NCBI GenBank assembly: GCA_963719325.1 | Contig: CAVRBW010000005.1 | Coordinates: 235,100-299,099 of the forward strand | Origin: DATBLE01 sp963719325 | Lineage (GTDB): Bacteria; Actinomycetota; Thermoleophilia; Gaiellales; Gaiellaceae | Length of the DNA: 64,000 bases | Reading direction: 5' to 3' | Shown here: one piece after another, positions 33,018-42,325 of the stretch | Layout: every line of letters starts with the position of its first letter | How positions within the stretch are numbered: position 1 is the first letter of the stretch | Made by a program: the position numbers and the translations under genes | Notes under the pieces: model-generated | The model's database searches: none | What the model saw: the letters and a program-made list of their open reading frames with translations, nothing else | Told to the model about the DNA's origin: nothing

Positions 33018-33860
33018 GTGCTGCTCGGCGCCCACTGCTCAGGCGGAGTGAAGAAGTCGCTCGACCGCGCCGCCGAGCTCGGCGTCGACTCCCTCCAGCT
33101 CTTCGTCCAGAGCCCGCGGACGTGGCGTTTCCCGGAGCACGACCCCGCAGATCTCGAGGCGTTCCGCAATCGGCGACAGGAGATCGGCATCGGCGGCGTC
33201 CTCGTCCACGCCCTCTACCTCGTCAACCTGGCGAGCCCGAACGACGACTTCTACTCGAAGAGCACCAGCACGCTCTGCTCGACGGTCGATGCGTCCTGCG
33301 CAATCGGGGCCGACGCAGTCGTCTTCCACGTCGGCTCCCACCAGGGAGCCGGATTCGAAGCCGGGCTCGAACGGGTGGTGCCGGCGCTCGCCCAGGCGCT
33401 CGATCACTGCTCGGACACGACGTGGCTTTGCCTGGAGAACTCCGCGGGGGCGGGCGGCACGATCGGCCGCTCGATCGACGAGCTGGCCGCGCTGTACGAG
33501 GCACTCGACAAGCATCCACGCCTCGGCGTCTGCCTCGATTCGTGCCACCTCTGGGTCTCCGGGTTCGACGTGACGGATCAGGCGCGGCTCGACGACCTGC
33601 TCGGCGACCTCGACGAGCGGATCGGGCTCGATCGGCTGCGCGCACTGCACGTGAACGACGCGCAGGCGCCGCTCGGCTCCAACCGCGACCGGCACGCGAA
33701 CATCGGCGACGGGCTGATGGGCGAGAAGCTGGGCGCCTTCCTCGGCCACCCGAAGCTGCAGGAGCTACCGGCGGTGCTGGAAGTCCCGGGCCCGGACAAC
33801 CACGGCGCGGACGAGGCCGAAGTGCGCAAACTCCGCGAGCTGCACGCCCGCTGGACCTAG
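33018..33860 (+). CDS. nfo: Endonuclease IV (AP endonuclease)
   Basis: It cuts DNA at abasic sites in base-excision repair. The 280-aa TIM-barrel protein shows LLGAHCSGGVKKSLDRAAEL, SLQLFVQSPRTW, HALYLVNLASP, WLCLENSAGAGG, GVCLDSCHLWVSG and NDAQAPLGSNRDRHANIGDG, whose His, Glu and Asp residues bind three zinc ions. GTG start at 33018. A strong hairpin follows the stop directly. Confidence 0.9.
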   Translation: MLLGAHCSGGVKKSLDRAAELGVDSLQLFVQSPRTWRFPEHDPADLEAFRNRRQEIGIGGVLVHALYLVNLASPNDDFYSKSTSTLCSTVDASCAIGADAVVFHVGSHQGAGFEAGLERVVPALAQALDHCSDTTWLCLENSAGAGGTIGRSIDELAALYEALDKHPRLGVCLDSCHLWVSGFDVTDQARLDDLLGDLDERIGLDRLRALHVNDAQAPLGSNRDRHANIGDGLMGEKLGAFLGHPKLQELPAVLEVPGPDNHGADEAEVRKLRELHARWT

Positions 33861-33887
33861 ACGGGGGAAACAGCCGGTTTCCCCCGT
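33861..33887 (+). terminator. Terminator-like hairpin after nfo
   Basis: ACGGGGGAAAC (33861-33871) pairs with GTTTCCCCCGT (33877-33887) around AGCCG. There is no T-run, but the location right after the stop codon fits termination. A related hairpin with the same flank (GAGCCCCCTTCC) occurs at 54151-54196 on the other strand. Confidence 0.6.
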
Positions 33888-33962
33888 GAGCCCCCTTCCC
33901 TGTTTGCTCACGGCCTGCGGCTGTTCGCCGCGCCCGCCATGTCGGTCGCGGCGACGAAATGC

Positions 33963-34826
33963 TCATGCAAGAAGCGGGCCCTGGAAGACGATCCTCGCCG
34001 GGCCGGGGACGTAGCCAAGCTTCTCGTTCAAGCGCCGCATCGGGACGTTCTCGTGCTGGCTCTCGGTGACCAGTTCGCCGTACCCACGAGCGAAGGCGGC
34101 AGCGATTTGCGCCCGTTTGAGAGCGCTGGCGACGCCTCGGCCGCGCCAATCCCGAACGACACCCGTCAGGCTGTGGTAGGCGACGCCGCTCATCACGTCG
34201 AGGTACGCGAGCCCGACGAGACGATCGCCGGCAATCGCGAGGAAGGTCAACTCCGGATCGCGACTGGGACGCGCGATCGCGAACGAGCGCCACTCGTCGA
34301 AGGTCTGCTCGATCGAAGAGGCGAGGCCGGGGACGTCGCCGCTCGCCTCCCGGTCGACCTCGAACATCTGCCGCTCGAGATCAGGGCGCTCGGCTCGCGC
34401 CACGATCGTGACTCCTGAGGGCGGGTCGATCACCGGAGGCTCAGACAGGGAGCTCACATCCAGGACGACCTCGTGCTCTCGCTCGATCTCGCGGTAGCCG
34501 CGCTTCTCGACGAAGGCGACGGAGTCGGGATCGTCGTCGCGCACCTCGAGCTGAAGTCCCTGTTTTCCCAACGCTCGCCCCCGTTCGGACACCGCCCTGA
34601 GGAGTGAGGAACCGATCCCACGACGCCGAGACGCGGGCAGTACGGTGGCATCCGCCCACAGAAACGGCGCAGCCGCCATCCCCGGAAAGACGAGGCTCTC
34701 TGCGCACCCCACCGCCACCGTGTTGACCCGCGCGAGCAGGTACACGGCGTCCATTGCATGCTGCGCGTGCCGGAGTACGCCGACATCCAGGCTGCGCCCC
34801 ATCACTGCCCGACGAATCTCGACCAC
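33963..34826 (-). CDS. Tandem GNAT-domain acetyltransferase
   Basis: Two GNAT units are fused. The first has FLWADATVLPASRRRGIGSS with the acetyl-CoA loop RRRGIGSSLL, then EVRDDDPDSVAFVEKRGYRE. The second has YHSLTGVVRDWRGRGVASAL, with the RGRGVASALK loop, then ESQHENVPMRRLNEKLGYVP. Which substrate is acetylated is unknown. The start is a GTG at 34826 or slightly upstream. It follows the Cys-rich gene on the same strand. Confidence 0.8.
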   Translation of the reverse strand: MVEIRRAVMGRSLDVGVLRHAQHAMDAVYLLARVNTVAVGCAESLVFPGMAAAPFLWADATVLPASRRRGIGSSLLRAVSERGRALGKQGLQLEVRDDDPDSVAFVEKRGYREIEREHEVVLDVSSLSEPPVIDPPSGVTIVARAERPDLERQMFEVDREASGDVPGLASSIEQTFDEWRSFAIARPSRDPELTFLAIAGDRLVGLAYLDVMSGVAYHSLTGVVRDWRGRGVASALKRAQIAAAFARGYGELVTESQHENVPMRRLNEKLGYVPGPARIVFQGPLLA

Positions 34827-34870
34827 AGCACGGAGGTCCGCGTCGGAGGTCGCCGACTCGACGAGCCGGT

Positions 34871-35275
34871 TCAGCGCACCCGGGCGAACACGCGAAACGT
34901 CGGTCGCCCGACGGGTAGCTCCGAGAACTCCGGGTTGACGCAGCCGAGCTTGCTGCTTCGGTGCCGGTAGGTCTCCTCCACCTCAACTCGGCACATCGGC
35001 AGCGGCTGGCGAACGGAGCGGACGGCGCCGAAGCCCCCGCTGTGCCGTTCGGCCGCGCGGAGGAGGTCGACGTCGATCTCCACCTCGTACACCTTTTGCA
35101 TGCAGCCGATGTACGTATGGCCGAACTCCTCGTACGCGTAGACGAAGGGGCACGCCCGGTCGAGGCACGCCGCCGGGTACACGACCTTGTCGCAGTGCAC
35201 CCCGCACCGCCGGCACTCGACCTCGTCCTGCGGCCTGAGCGGCAGCGCCTGGGACGCGGTGCGGCGGGACTCCAT
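34871..35275 (-). CDS. Conserved Cys-rich hypothetical protein
   Basis: From ATG 35275 the protein reads ESRRTASQALPLRPQDEVEC then RRCGVHCDKVVYPAACLDRA and CPFVYAYEEFGHTYIGCMQK. Six Cys in 45 residues (C-x2-C-x3-C, then C-x4-C and later C) suggest metal binding, perhaps zinc. A second half is mostly beta-like (QPLPMCRVEVEETYRHRSSK). Not a family I can name. An upstream ATG at 35311 would add 12 residues. Confidence 0.6.
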   Translation of the reverse strand: MESRRTASQALPLRPQDEVECRRCGVHCDKVVYPAACLDRACPFVYAYEEFGHTYIGCMQKVYEVEIDVDLLRAAERHSGGFGAVRSVRQPLPMCRVEVEETYRHRSSKLGCVNPEFSELPVGRPTFRVFARVR

Positions 35276-35379
35276 ACCTAGATTGTGGGTGACGGCTTTT
35301 CCGCTGCGCAAGTCTTGACAACCGCGCTCGTTTCAGGCATGGGGCCAGCTTCGTTCCGGCCCGGATAGGCTTGATCTTC

Positions 35380-36417
35380 GTGGCGCGAAGGCTTCTTTGG
35401 GCATCGCTCGGCCTCGCGCCGCTCACGATCATCATCGATTTCACGGTGCGGCCGGACAAGGTGACGCTCTTCGTGTTGGCCTCGGCCGCCCTCGTCCCGC
35501 TCGCCTGGCTGATCGGCGAGGCGACCGAGCATGCTGCCCAGCACACGGGCCCGGGGATCGGCGGCTTCCTCAACGCCACCTTCGGGAACGCGCCTGAGCT
35601 GATCATCGCCCTCTTCGCCGTGAACGACGGCCTCTTCGAGGTCGTCAGAGGCTCGCTGACCGGCAGCGTCGTCGGCAATCTCCTGCTCGTCCTCGGCTTT
35701 TCTCTCGCTCTCGGACCGACCAAGCAGATCGACCGGCGCTCGGGCTTGATCTCTGTCGGGCTCGTCCTCGTCTCCACGGTGCTGTTCCTGATCCCGGCAG
35801 TTCCCGGCTGGGAGGGGAACACGTCCAGGCGTTCGCTGGAGCTTCTCTCGCTCCCGGTCTCGATCGTGCTCCTCGTCGCCTACGTGATCGTCACGTGGAG
35901 CCAGCTCCGGCGCCACCGCGCCATGTTCGTGCTGAGCGAGAAGGGCGAGACGACGTGGACGATGCGCGTTTCGCTGGCAGTCTTGGCCGTGGCAACAGTG
36001 GCGACGGCCGTGATTGCGGAAATCCTGGTCCACTCGATCGAGACGTTTGCCGACAAGGCACACCTCGGCGACTTCTTCGTCGCGGCAGTGATCGTCGCGA
36101 TCGTCGGCAATGCTGCCGAGCACGGCGGCGCGGTCGTCGTCGCACGTCGCGGGCAGGTGAAGCTCGCGACCGAGATTGCACTGTCGTCGAGCGCTCAGGT
36201 CGCGCTCTTCGTCGTCCCTGCTGTGGCAATTCTCTCCTGGGCGATCGAGCCGCTCACGCTCGCCTTCCGCCAGGTCGAGATCGCGGTCATGGGCGGATCC
36301 GCCTTGCTCGCCGCGCTGCTGCTCGCCCGCGGGCGCTCGAGCAGCTGGCGCGGCATCGTCCTCGTCGGGGCCTATGTCGGGGCAGCGGTGATCTTCTACA
36401 AGGCCGGTAGCCGGTAG
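35380..36417 (+). CDS. cax: Calcium/proton antiporter
   Basis: The about 345-aa protein has 11 predicted membrane segments in two repeats. Each repeat carries the CaCA motif: NATFGNAPELIIALFAVNDG in the first half and GNAAEHGGAVVVARRGQVKL in the second, where the Glu residues take Ca2+ in exchange for H+. GTG 35380 is preferred; TTG 35371 is possible. It lies next to the serine hydrolase gene, which converges on it. Confidence 0.9.
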   Translation: MARRLLWASLGLAPLTIIIDFTVRPDKVTLFVLASAALVPLAWLIGEATEHAAQHTGPGIGGFLNATFGNAPELIIALFAVNDGLFEVVRGSLTGSVVGNLLLVLGFSLALGPTKQIDRRSGLISVGLVLVSTVLFLIPAVPGWEGNTSRRSLELLSLPVSIVLLVAYVIVTWSQLRRHRAMFVLSEKGETTWTMRVSLAVLAVATVATAVIAEILVHSIETFADKAHLGDFFVAAVIVAIVGNAAEHGGAVVVARRGQVKLATEIALSSSAQVALFVVPAVAILSWAIEPLTLAFRQVEIAVMGGSALLAALLLARGRSSSWRGIVLVGAYVGAAVIFYKAGSR

Positions 36418-36423
36418 CAGCTA

Positions 36424-37723
36424 CTACGGCTCGGCGAAGGTTCGTGGCTCGCGCGTGACCGGATAGGTGGCCCAGTAGAGCTTCACGATGTGTCCCTCGG
36501 AGTCGCGCACCACTCGTAGGAGCTCGCCGCGCTCACGCCCCTCGGCGACGCGGAAGCGATCCGTGCCGTCGGGCGCGAACACGGAGAGCGCACGCGGCTT
36601 GTCGCTCTCCTGCGGCCGGGCTCGAAGCTGACCACCCTCCCACCAGAAGGCAAACGGAACGCCCTCGGCCCACCACGTGCCGAGCAGTTCGGCAACCTCC
36701 GGCGGTGGCTCGGATTCAGGCTGCCACCTCTCGGGTTGCGTGGGCGAGAGCTCGAGCGCCTGCTCGGCGAGCTGGAGGCAGATCGTCTCGACCGCCGCTC
36801 CAGGGGTCGTCGCGTTGGTGACGACCGCGGCGCCGATGCCGTCCCTGCGCCGGCCGAGCAGCATCGCGAGGAATCCCGGCATCGCGCCGCCGTGGCCGAA
36901 GAAGACGCGCTCGCCCTTCCGGACCAGCTGAAGGCCGAGGCCGTGGGCGAGCGTCCAGCTTTCGGGGTCGTCCATGATCTGGACCTGATGCAGCGCCGCC
37001 AGCGAGGCGACGTGGTTTCCCCAGCGACAGAGATCGGTTGGGGTGCTCCACAGCCCGCCGACGGCGGCCGCACCTTCGCCGGCGAGATCGGGCTCCGCCT
37101 CGAGGGTGCGAGCGTGCGGGTCGACGTAGTAGCCGCGGGCGGCCGGCTCGACGGACTCCCAGGTGGTGCGCTCGAGACCGAGCGGCCCGATCAGGCGCTC
37201 GTCGACGAAACGCGTGAACGGCATCCCCGAAACGCGCGAGACCACTTCGCCGAGGAGCGCGTACGCAAGGTTCGAGTAGTGGAAGAACGCCCCTCCGGGC
37301 AGGACGAGCTCGGCGCTTTCGAGCCCGGCGACGAGCTCTTCGGCGACGGGAAACTCGAGCGACTCCCAGACCTCCCCCGGCGGCTCTCGCTGCAGGCCCG
37401 AACTGTGCCCGAGCAATCGCCGCAGCGGCAGGGACGGAATACGCAGCCTCGGGGATGTGCTGCCCCAGGAGGTCGTCGAAGTCGAGCTTTCCTTCCTCGC
37501 GGAGCGACAGGACTGCGGTGGCGGTGAAGGTTTTCGTAATCGAGCCGATCCGGTACTGCGTTCCCGCGTTCGGCTCGCGACCGTCCTCCCCGGCGTGACC
37601 GAAAGCTTCTGACCACACGATCTCGGTTCCGCGGTAGACGGCGGCCGAGACGCTCGGCAGTCGGTAGGTCGCCTGGCCTTCGCGCAGGACGCGCGAGAGC
37701 GCGTCAGGCGGCAGCGAGGACAC
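36424..37723 (-). pseudogene. Beta-lactamase class C-like serine hydrolase, one frameshift
   Basis: The first frame (from 37723) reads LREGQATYRLPSVSAAVYRG and IGSITKTFTATAVLSLREEG with the catalytic SxxK. Near 37440 the frame breaks. The other frame continues PLRRLLGHSSGLQREPPGEV, FFHYSNLAYALLGEVVSRVS (the Y-x-N box) and FGHGGAMPGFLAMLLG (HGG box), to 36424. The joined length, about 433 residues, is normal. All catalytic boxes are present, so the single shift is either recent or a sequencing error. It overlaps the upstream threonine aldolase gene by 20 bp. Confidence 0.78.
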
Positions 37724-38738
37724 CGAGCGCCTGCGGGATCAGCTCAACCGCCCGGTCGACGTCCTCGTCGGTGACGTCGAGGTGGGTCGCGACACGAAGC
37801 ACGCCGGGACGAAGCACTCCGACTCGAATGTCGTGCTCGGCGATGCGTCTCTGTGCCTCGCGGGCATCGATGCCGATCGAGCCGACGTCGACGCCGACGA
37901 AGTTCGTCTCGGTCGCGGCGACGTCGACGGGCAGACCGGCGGCGGCGAATCCTTCCGCCAGACGCTTGGCGCGCGCGTGATCCTCGGCCAGGCGCTCGAC
38001 GTTGTGGTCGAGCGCGTAGAGCATCGCCGCAGCAACGACCCCGGCCTGGCGCAGCGCGCCGCCGAAGAGGAACTTCAACCGCCATGCTTGCTCGATCGCC
38101 GGCTCCGAGCCCGCGAGCACCGCCCCCAGCGCGCACCCCAGGCCCTTGGAGAAGCAGACGGTGACGGTGTCGGCGAGTCGGGCGTACTCGGCGGGCTCGA
38201 GCCCGCTCGCAACCGATGCGTTGAGGAGGCGCGCACCATCGAGGTGGACGGCAAGGCCGAGCTCGTGCCCGGTCGCTGCGACGTCCGCCAGGGCCTCGAG
38301 CGGCCAGACCCGCCCGCCGGCGCTGCGGTGAGTCTGCTCGAGCACGACGATGCTCGCCGGCTGGAGCCAATCGGCGGTCTCGACGGCCTCGCGCACCTGG
38401 CCGGACGTGATCCGCCCGGCGTTGCCCGGCAAGCCGCGCGCGATCAATCCCGAATGGGCCGCCGGGCCACCCGCCTCGTAGATCAGGATGTGCGTCCGCT
38501 CCTCCGCGATCAGCTGGCTCCCCGGCCGCGTGTGCACGCGCAGCGCGATCTGATTCGCCATCGTCGCGGTCGGAAGGAAGAGCGCGGCCTCGTGACCGAG
38601 CAGCTCGGCTGCGCGCCGCTGGAGCTCGTTGACGGTCGGATCCTCGCGCTCCTGCTCGTCGCCGACCTCGGCGGCGGCCATCGCGGCAAGCATCTCCCGG
38701 CTGGGCCGGGTGACCGTGTCGGAGCGGAGATCGATCAC
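37704..38738 (-). CDS. ltaE: Low-specificity L-threonine aldolase
   Basis: It splits threonine into glycine and acetaldehyde with PLP, supplying glycine. From GTG 38738 the protein starts VIDLRSDTVTRPSREMLAAM. Other boxes are GDEQEREDPTVNELQRRAAE, ALFLPTATMANQIALRVH, ELGLAVHLDGARLLNASVAS (PLP-binding Asp) and VTVCFSKGLGCALGAVLAGS with the Schiff-base Lys. The open frame upstream of 38738 lacks family residues. A glycine cleavage operon lies 2 kb away. Confidence 0.9.
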   Translation of the reverse strand: MIDLRSDTVTRPSREMLAAMAAAEVGDEQEREDPTVNELQRRAAELLGHEAALFLPTATMANQIALRVHTRPGSQLIAEERTHILIYEAGGPAAHSGLIARGLPGNAGRITSGQVREAVETADWLQPASIVVLEQTHRSAGGRVWPLEALADVAATGHELGLAVHLDGARLLNASVASGLEPAEYARLADTVTVCFSKGLGCALGAVLAGSEPAIEQAWRLKFLFGGALRQAGVVAAAMLYALDHNVERLAEDHARAKRLAEGFAAAGLPVDVAATETNFVGVDVGSIGIDAREAQRRIAEHDIRVGVLRPGVLRVATHLDVTDEDVDRAVELIPQALGVLAAA

Positions 38739-38785
38739 GCCCGGAGCGTAGCGGCCGACACGCTCCTCACCGAACCTGACCGCAC

Positions 38786-38804
38786 CCCCACCCAAAGGGT
38801 GGGG
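38786..38804. repeat. Hairpin between ltaE and rlmN
   Basis: CCCCACCC (38786-38793) and GGGTGGGG (38797-38804) form a perfect stem with an AAA loop in the divergent promoter region. No T-run follows. Its role is unknown. Confidence 0.4.
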
Positions 38805-38953
38805 AGCCGTTCCCGCCGCCCTCGGCGGAGACGCTACCGCTGTCCGTCGTGTCGTGTCAGTGACCTGTGGCGAACGATTCTGCGCCGATTTCCTCGAGCC
38901 GAGACCGGAGGGAGCCGAGAACGGCAGGCACGTGCCGAAGCTACCGTGGGCAC

Positions 38954-39934
38954 GTGGATCTCGACCTGCTCACGGCATTCCTCGCCGATCGCGGACAACC
39001 CCCGTACCGCTCCGGTCAGATCTGGCGTTGGGCGGCGGGCGGCGCCTCCGGATACGACGAGATGACCAACGTCCCGGCGGATCTGCGCGTGGCGCTGCCG
39101 GAGCAGATTCCCTACTCGACGCTCGAGGTCGAGCGCGAGTCGGCATCGCGCGACGGCACCGTGAAGACCCTCTTCCGCACAGCTGACGGGAACCAGGTCG
39201 AAGCCGTGCTCATGCGCTACCGGGACGGCCGCCGATCGATCTGCGTCTCGTCGCAGTCCGGCTGCCCGCTGACCTGCACGTTCTGTGCGACGGGGCAGAT
39301 GCGCTTCGGTCGCAACTTGACGGCGTCGGAGATCCTCGACCAGGCGCTCTACTTCCGCCGCATCGAAAAGGTCGACCACTGCGTCTTCATGGGCATGGGC
39401 GAGCCGATGCTCAACCTCGATGCGGTCCTGCAAGCCGCTCGGCGCCTGCCGGACGTGGGCATCACTCACCGCCGAACCACGATCTCGACGGTCGGCTGGC
39501 TCCCAGGGTTGCGCAGGTTCGTCGACGAGGTCGCGGAGCCGATCCGCCTCGCGTTCTCGCTCCACGCCGCCGAGGACGCCTTGCGCTCGCAGCTGATGCC
39601 GGTGAACGAGCGCTACTCCCTCGAAGACGTGCTCGCCGAGTGCCGCCGTTACTCCGAGCTGCGCGGCCGCCGCGTGTTCGTCGAGTACGTGATGCTCGGC
39701 GGTGTGAACGACCGCGTCGAGCAGGCCGCCGAGCTCGCCCGCGTCCTCGACGCGAAGACGTTCAAGGTGAACCTGATCCCGTACAACCCGACCGGCGCGT
39801 TCGCTGGGTCATCTCGCGTTGCGATCGCCGCGTTCAAGGCCGTGCTCGATCGATCGGGGATCCCGGCGACGGTCAGGCTGACCCGCGGTCGCGACATCGA
39901 CGCCGCCTGTGGACAGCTCGCGGCAAAGGCCTAG
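38954..39934 (+). CDS. rlmN: 23S rRNA (adenine2503-C2) methyltransferase, radical SAM
   Basis: RlmN methylates A2503 of 23S rRNA and also tRNA with two SAM and an iron-sulfur cluster. The 326-aa protein has the cluster motif SGCPLTCTFCATGQMRFGRN (C-x3-C-x2-C), FMGMGEPMLN, RRTTISTVGWLPGL and VEYVMLGGVNDRVEQA. IPYNPTGAFAGSS is in the active site, and a late Cys in DAACGQLAAK corresponds to the catalytic Cys. GTG 38954 matches the family N-terminus. Confidence 0.93.
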   Translation: MDLDLLTAFLADRGQPPYRSGQIWRWAAGGASGYDEMTNVPADLRVALPEQIPYSTLEVERESASRDGTVKTLFRTADGNQVEAVLMRYRDGRRSICVSSQSGCPLTCTFCATGQMRFGRNLTASEILDQALYFRRIEKVDHCVFMGMGEPMLNLDAVLQAARRLPDVGITHRRTTISTVGWLPGLRRFVDEVAEPIRLAFSLHAAEDALRSQLMPVNERYSLEDVLAECRRYSELRGRRVFVEYVMLGGVNDRVEQAAELARVLDAKTFKVNLIPYNPTGAFAGSSRVAIAAFKAVLDRSGIPATVRLTRGRDIDAACGQLAAKA

Positions 39935-39937
39935 GTT

Positions 39938-40204
39938 CTAGCCGTACAGCGGTACGGATGCGACCCAGGAATGCTCGGGAACGAGGCGTCCTGCCTCCTC
40001 GAGCTTGTCCCGAGCCAGCAGTGCCGCGACGGGGAAGCAGAGATCGCGTCCGACGATCGGGAAGAGCCGGATGTCGTCTCCTGCCGGCGGCTCGGAGAAG
40101 GCGATGACAGACGGCTCCGTCGGCGGCGCCTGCATCCGCTTGCGCAGCCGTGCGAGCGCGTCTTCGACTCGCTCGACTCGCGCCAGATACCGCGGCCACC
40201 ACAT
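39938..40204 (-). CDS. Small hypothetical protein (88 aa)
   Basis: The frame begins MWWPRYLARVERVEDALARL and later reads FPIVGRDLCFPVAALLARDK then LEEAGRLVPEHSWVASVPLY. Codon use is normal. It converges on rlmN with a 3-bp gap. No family is recognised. Confidence 0.55.
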   Translation of the reverse strand: MWWPRYLARVERVEDALARLRKRMQAPPTEPSVIAFSEPPAGDDIRLFPIVGRDLCFPVAALLARDKLEEAGRLVPEHSWVASVPLYG

Positions 40205-40302
40205 GCAGACAGCATCCGTGCGGCCCCGACTGCGGTCAATGGGCCGTCCGGCTCAATCTCGGCGCCGGAGGGGCCTAGTAGATGCTTGCCGGAACATTGC
40301 CG

Positions 40303-40824
40303 CTACGCGGCGAGGGCTCGGCGCGCCGGGAACCGCTCCAGAATCCAGCCGGCGTCGAGCGCGCGGCGACGGTACGGAGCGCCGCCGACGAGGACGAAGT
40401 CCCTGGTGCGCGGATCCATCGGCAGCTTCGCCTCGGCCGGATACCAGAGGTTGTGCAGTCGGATCAGCTCGTTGACGGCGTCGAAGTTCCAGCGTAATGC
40501 GACCTCGCGCCAGCGCCGGGCAAACGCGTCGCCCCGGCAACCGTGCGACAGGCCGGTCCACGCGGCGCGCAACGCCTCCTCGTGCGCAGCGGTCTCCTCC
40601 TCGATCGCGCGAAGCCGGCGCACGTGGGCGGGCGGGCCCGCCAGCGAGAGCGCGTAGCGGTCTGCCGCCACCGAGAAGTTGCGCAGGCGCCGCGGCAGCG
40701 GCTCTCCGCGGAGAGGGCTTCCTTCGAGGTCCTGCTCAAGCCGATCGACGAGGCGGCCCTCGAGCAGCGTCGGCTCGCGCGGGGCGTGCTCGCCCAGGAT
40801 CCGCTCTCGCTCGCGCCGGTCCAG
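40303..40824 (-). CDS. Hypothetical protein following gcvPB
   Basis: The frame is open from upstream of the gcvPB stop and ends at 40303. It reads ERERILGEHAPREPTLLEGR, then LRNFSVAADRYALSLAGPPA and FDAVNELIRLHNLWYPAEAK, RDFVLVGGAPYRRRALDAGW. It is rich in Arg and Glu and helical. A conventional start is not seen: a CTG 1 bp after the gcvPB stop is possible, implying coupling with the gcv operon. The family is not recognised. Confidence 0.55.
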   Translation of the reverse strand: MDRRERERILGEHAPREPTLLEGRLVDRLEQDLEGSPLRGEPLPRRLRNFSVAADRYALSLAGPPAHVRRLRAIEEETAAHEEALRAAWTGLSHGCRGDAFARRWREVALRWNFDAVNELIRLHNLWYPAEAKLPMDPRTRDFVLVGGAPYRRRALDAGWILERFPARRALAA

Positions 40825-40825
40825 G

Positions 40826-42325
40826 TCAGACGCCCTTCGGTGCCTCGGCAACCGCGGCCGGGACGGCTTCGGCGGACAGATCCGGATGCTCCTCGAAGCG
40901 GTAGCGGACGACCGCACGCTTCGCCGCTTTCACCTCGTCGAGACGGCGGACTGGCCGGCTGTGAGGGGCGTCGTGAACCAGCGCCGGGTTCGTCGCCGCC
41001 TCGTTCGCGATCGCGAGCATCGCCTCGCAGAACTCGTCCAAGCGCTCCTTCGGCTCGGTCTCGGTCGGCTCGATCATCAGCGCCTCTGCGACGATCAACG
41101 GGAAGTAGATCGTCGGCGGGTGGATGCCGTAGTCCATCAGCCGCTTGGCGACGTCGAGGGCGGATACGCCGTGCTCGCGCTTCAGCGTCCTGGCCGAGAG
41201 GACGAACTCGTGCATGCACAGGCGGTCGAACGGCAGGTCGTAGGCCTCCTTCAGCCGTGCGAGCAGGTAGTTGGCGTTCAGAACCGCGGCCTCCGACATC
41301 TCGCGCAGCCCAGATCCGTACGAACGGATGTAGGCGTACGAGCGCACGAAGACGCCGAAGGGACCGGTGAACGCCCGCACCTTCCCGATCGAGCTCGGCC
41401 GGTCGAAGTCGAGGCCGAAGCCTTCGCCTTTTCGCACGACCGCCGGCACCGGCAGGAAGGGCTCCAGCGCCTTCGTCACCGCGATCGGGCCGCCGCCGGG
41501 ACCGCCGCCGCCGTGCGGTTGGGAGAACGTCTTGTGGAGGTTGATGTGGACGACGTCGAAGCCCATGTCCCCTGGCCGCGAGACGCCGCAGACTGCGTTG
41601 AGGTTGGCGCCGTCGTAGTACATCAGCGCCCCTGCTCCGTGGAAGATCCGCTCGATCTCCTCGATGTTCTCGTCGAACAGTCCCAGGGTCGACGGGTTCG
41701 TCAGCATCAGCCCGGCGGTCTGCGACCCGACCTTGCCGCGCAGGTCCTCGATGTCGATGTTGCCCCGCGGATCCGTCTTCACTCCGACGAGCTGGAAGCC
41801 GGCCATCGTCACGGAGGCAGGGTTCGTGCCGTGGGCGGTGTCGGGGACGACGATCTCGCGCCGCTCCGTCTCGCCGCGGCCGGCGAAGTACGCTCGCAGC
41901 ACCATCAGGCCGGTCAACTCGCCCTGCGAGCCGGCCGCGGGCTGAAGGGAGACGGCGTCGAGCCCGCATACCTCGGCGAGGATCTCCTGGAGACGCCACA
42001 TCAGCTCGAGCGCGCCCTGTGCACCGCTCTCTTCCTGGAGCGGGTGCAGGTCTCGGAAGCCCGGGAGCCCGACGACGCGCTCGTTGACGCGCGGGTTGTG
42101 CTTCATCGTGCAGGAGCCGAGCGGGTAGAAGCCGGTGTCGATTCCGAAGTTTCGGGTCGACAACTCGGTGAAGTGGCGGACGAGCTCGGGCTCGGAGACC
42201 TCGGGCAAGCGGGGTGGAGCGGAGCGGGCGAACTCGCTCGGAGCCTCGACGACCGCCAGGTCATACCGCGGCAGGCTCGAGGCCCGGCGGCCGGGCTGCG
42301 AGCGCTCGTAGATCAGCTTCGTCAT
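40826..42325 (-). CDS. gcvPB: Glycine dehydrogenase (decarboxylating) subunit 2
   Basis: With GcvPA it forms the P-protein that decarboxylates glycine and passes the aminomethyl group to lipoyl-GcvH. The 499-aa protein has GFYPLGSCTMKHNPRVNE, LQPAAGSQGELTGLMVLRAY, TAHGTNPASVTMAGFQ and the PLP-lysine box HINLHKTFSQPHGGGGPGGG. It overlaps gcvPA by 4 bp. The two-gene form of the P-protein is common in Actinobacteria-Firmicutes-Thermus lineages. Confidence 0.95.
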   Translation of the reverse strand: MTKLIYERSQPGRRASSLPRYDLAVVEAPSEFARSAPPRLPEVSEPELVRHFTELSTRNFGIDTGFYPLGSCTMKHNPRVNERVVGLPGFRDLHPLQEESGAQGALELMWRLQEILAEVCGLDAVSLQPAAGSQGELTGLMVLRAYFAGRGETERREIVVPDTAHGTNPASVTMAGFQLVGVKTDPRGNIDIEDLRGKVGSQTAGLMLTNPSTLGLFDENIEEIERIFHGAGALMYYDGANLNAVCGVSRPGDMGFDVVHINLHKTFSQPHGGGGPGGGPIAVTKALEPFLPVPAVVRKGEGFGLDFDRPSSIGKVRAFTGPFGVFVRSYAYIRSYGSGLREMSEAAVLNANYLLARLKEAYDLPFDRLCMHEFVLSARTLKREHGVSALDVAKRLMDYGIHPPTIYFPLIVAEALMIEPTETEPKERLDEFCEAMLAIANEAATNPALVHDAPHSRPVRRLDEVKAAKRAVVRYRFEEHPDLSAEAVPAAVAEAPKGV

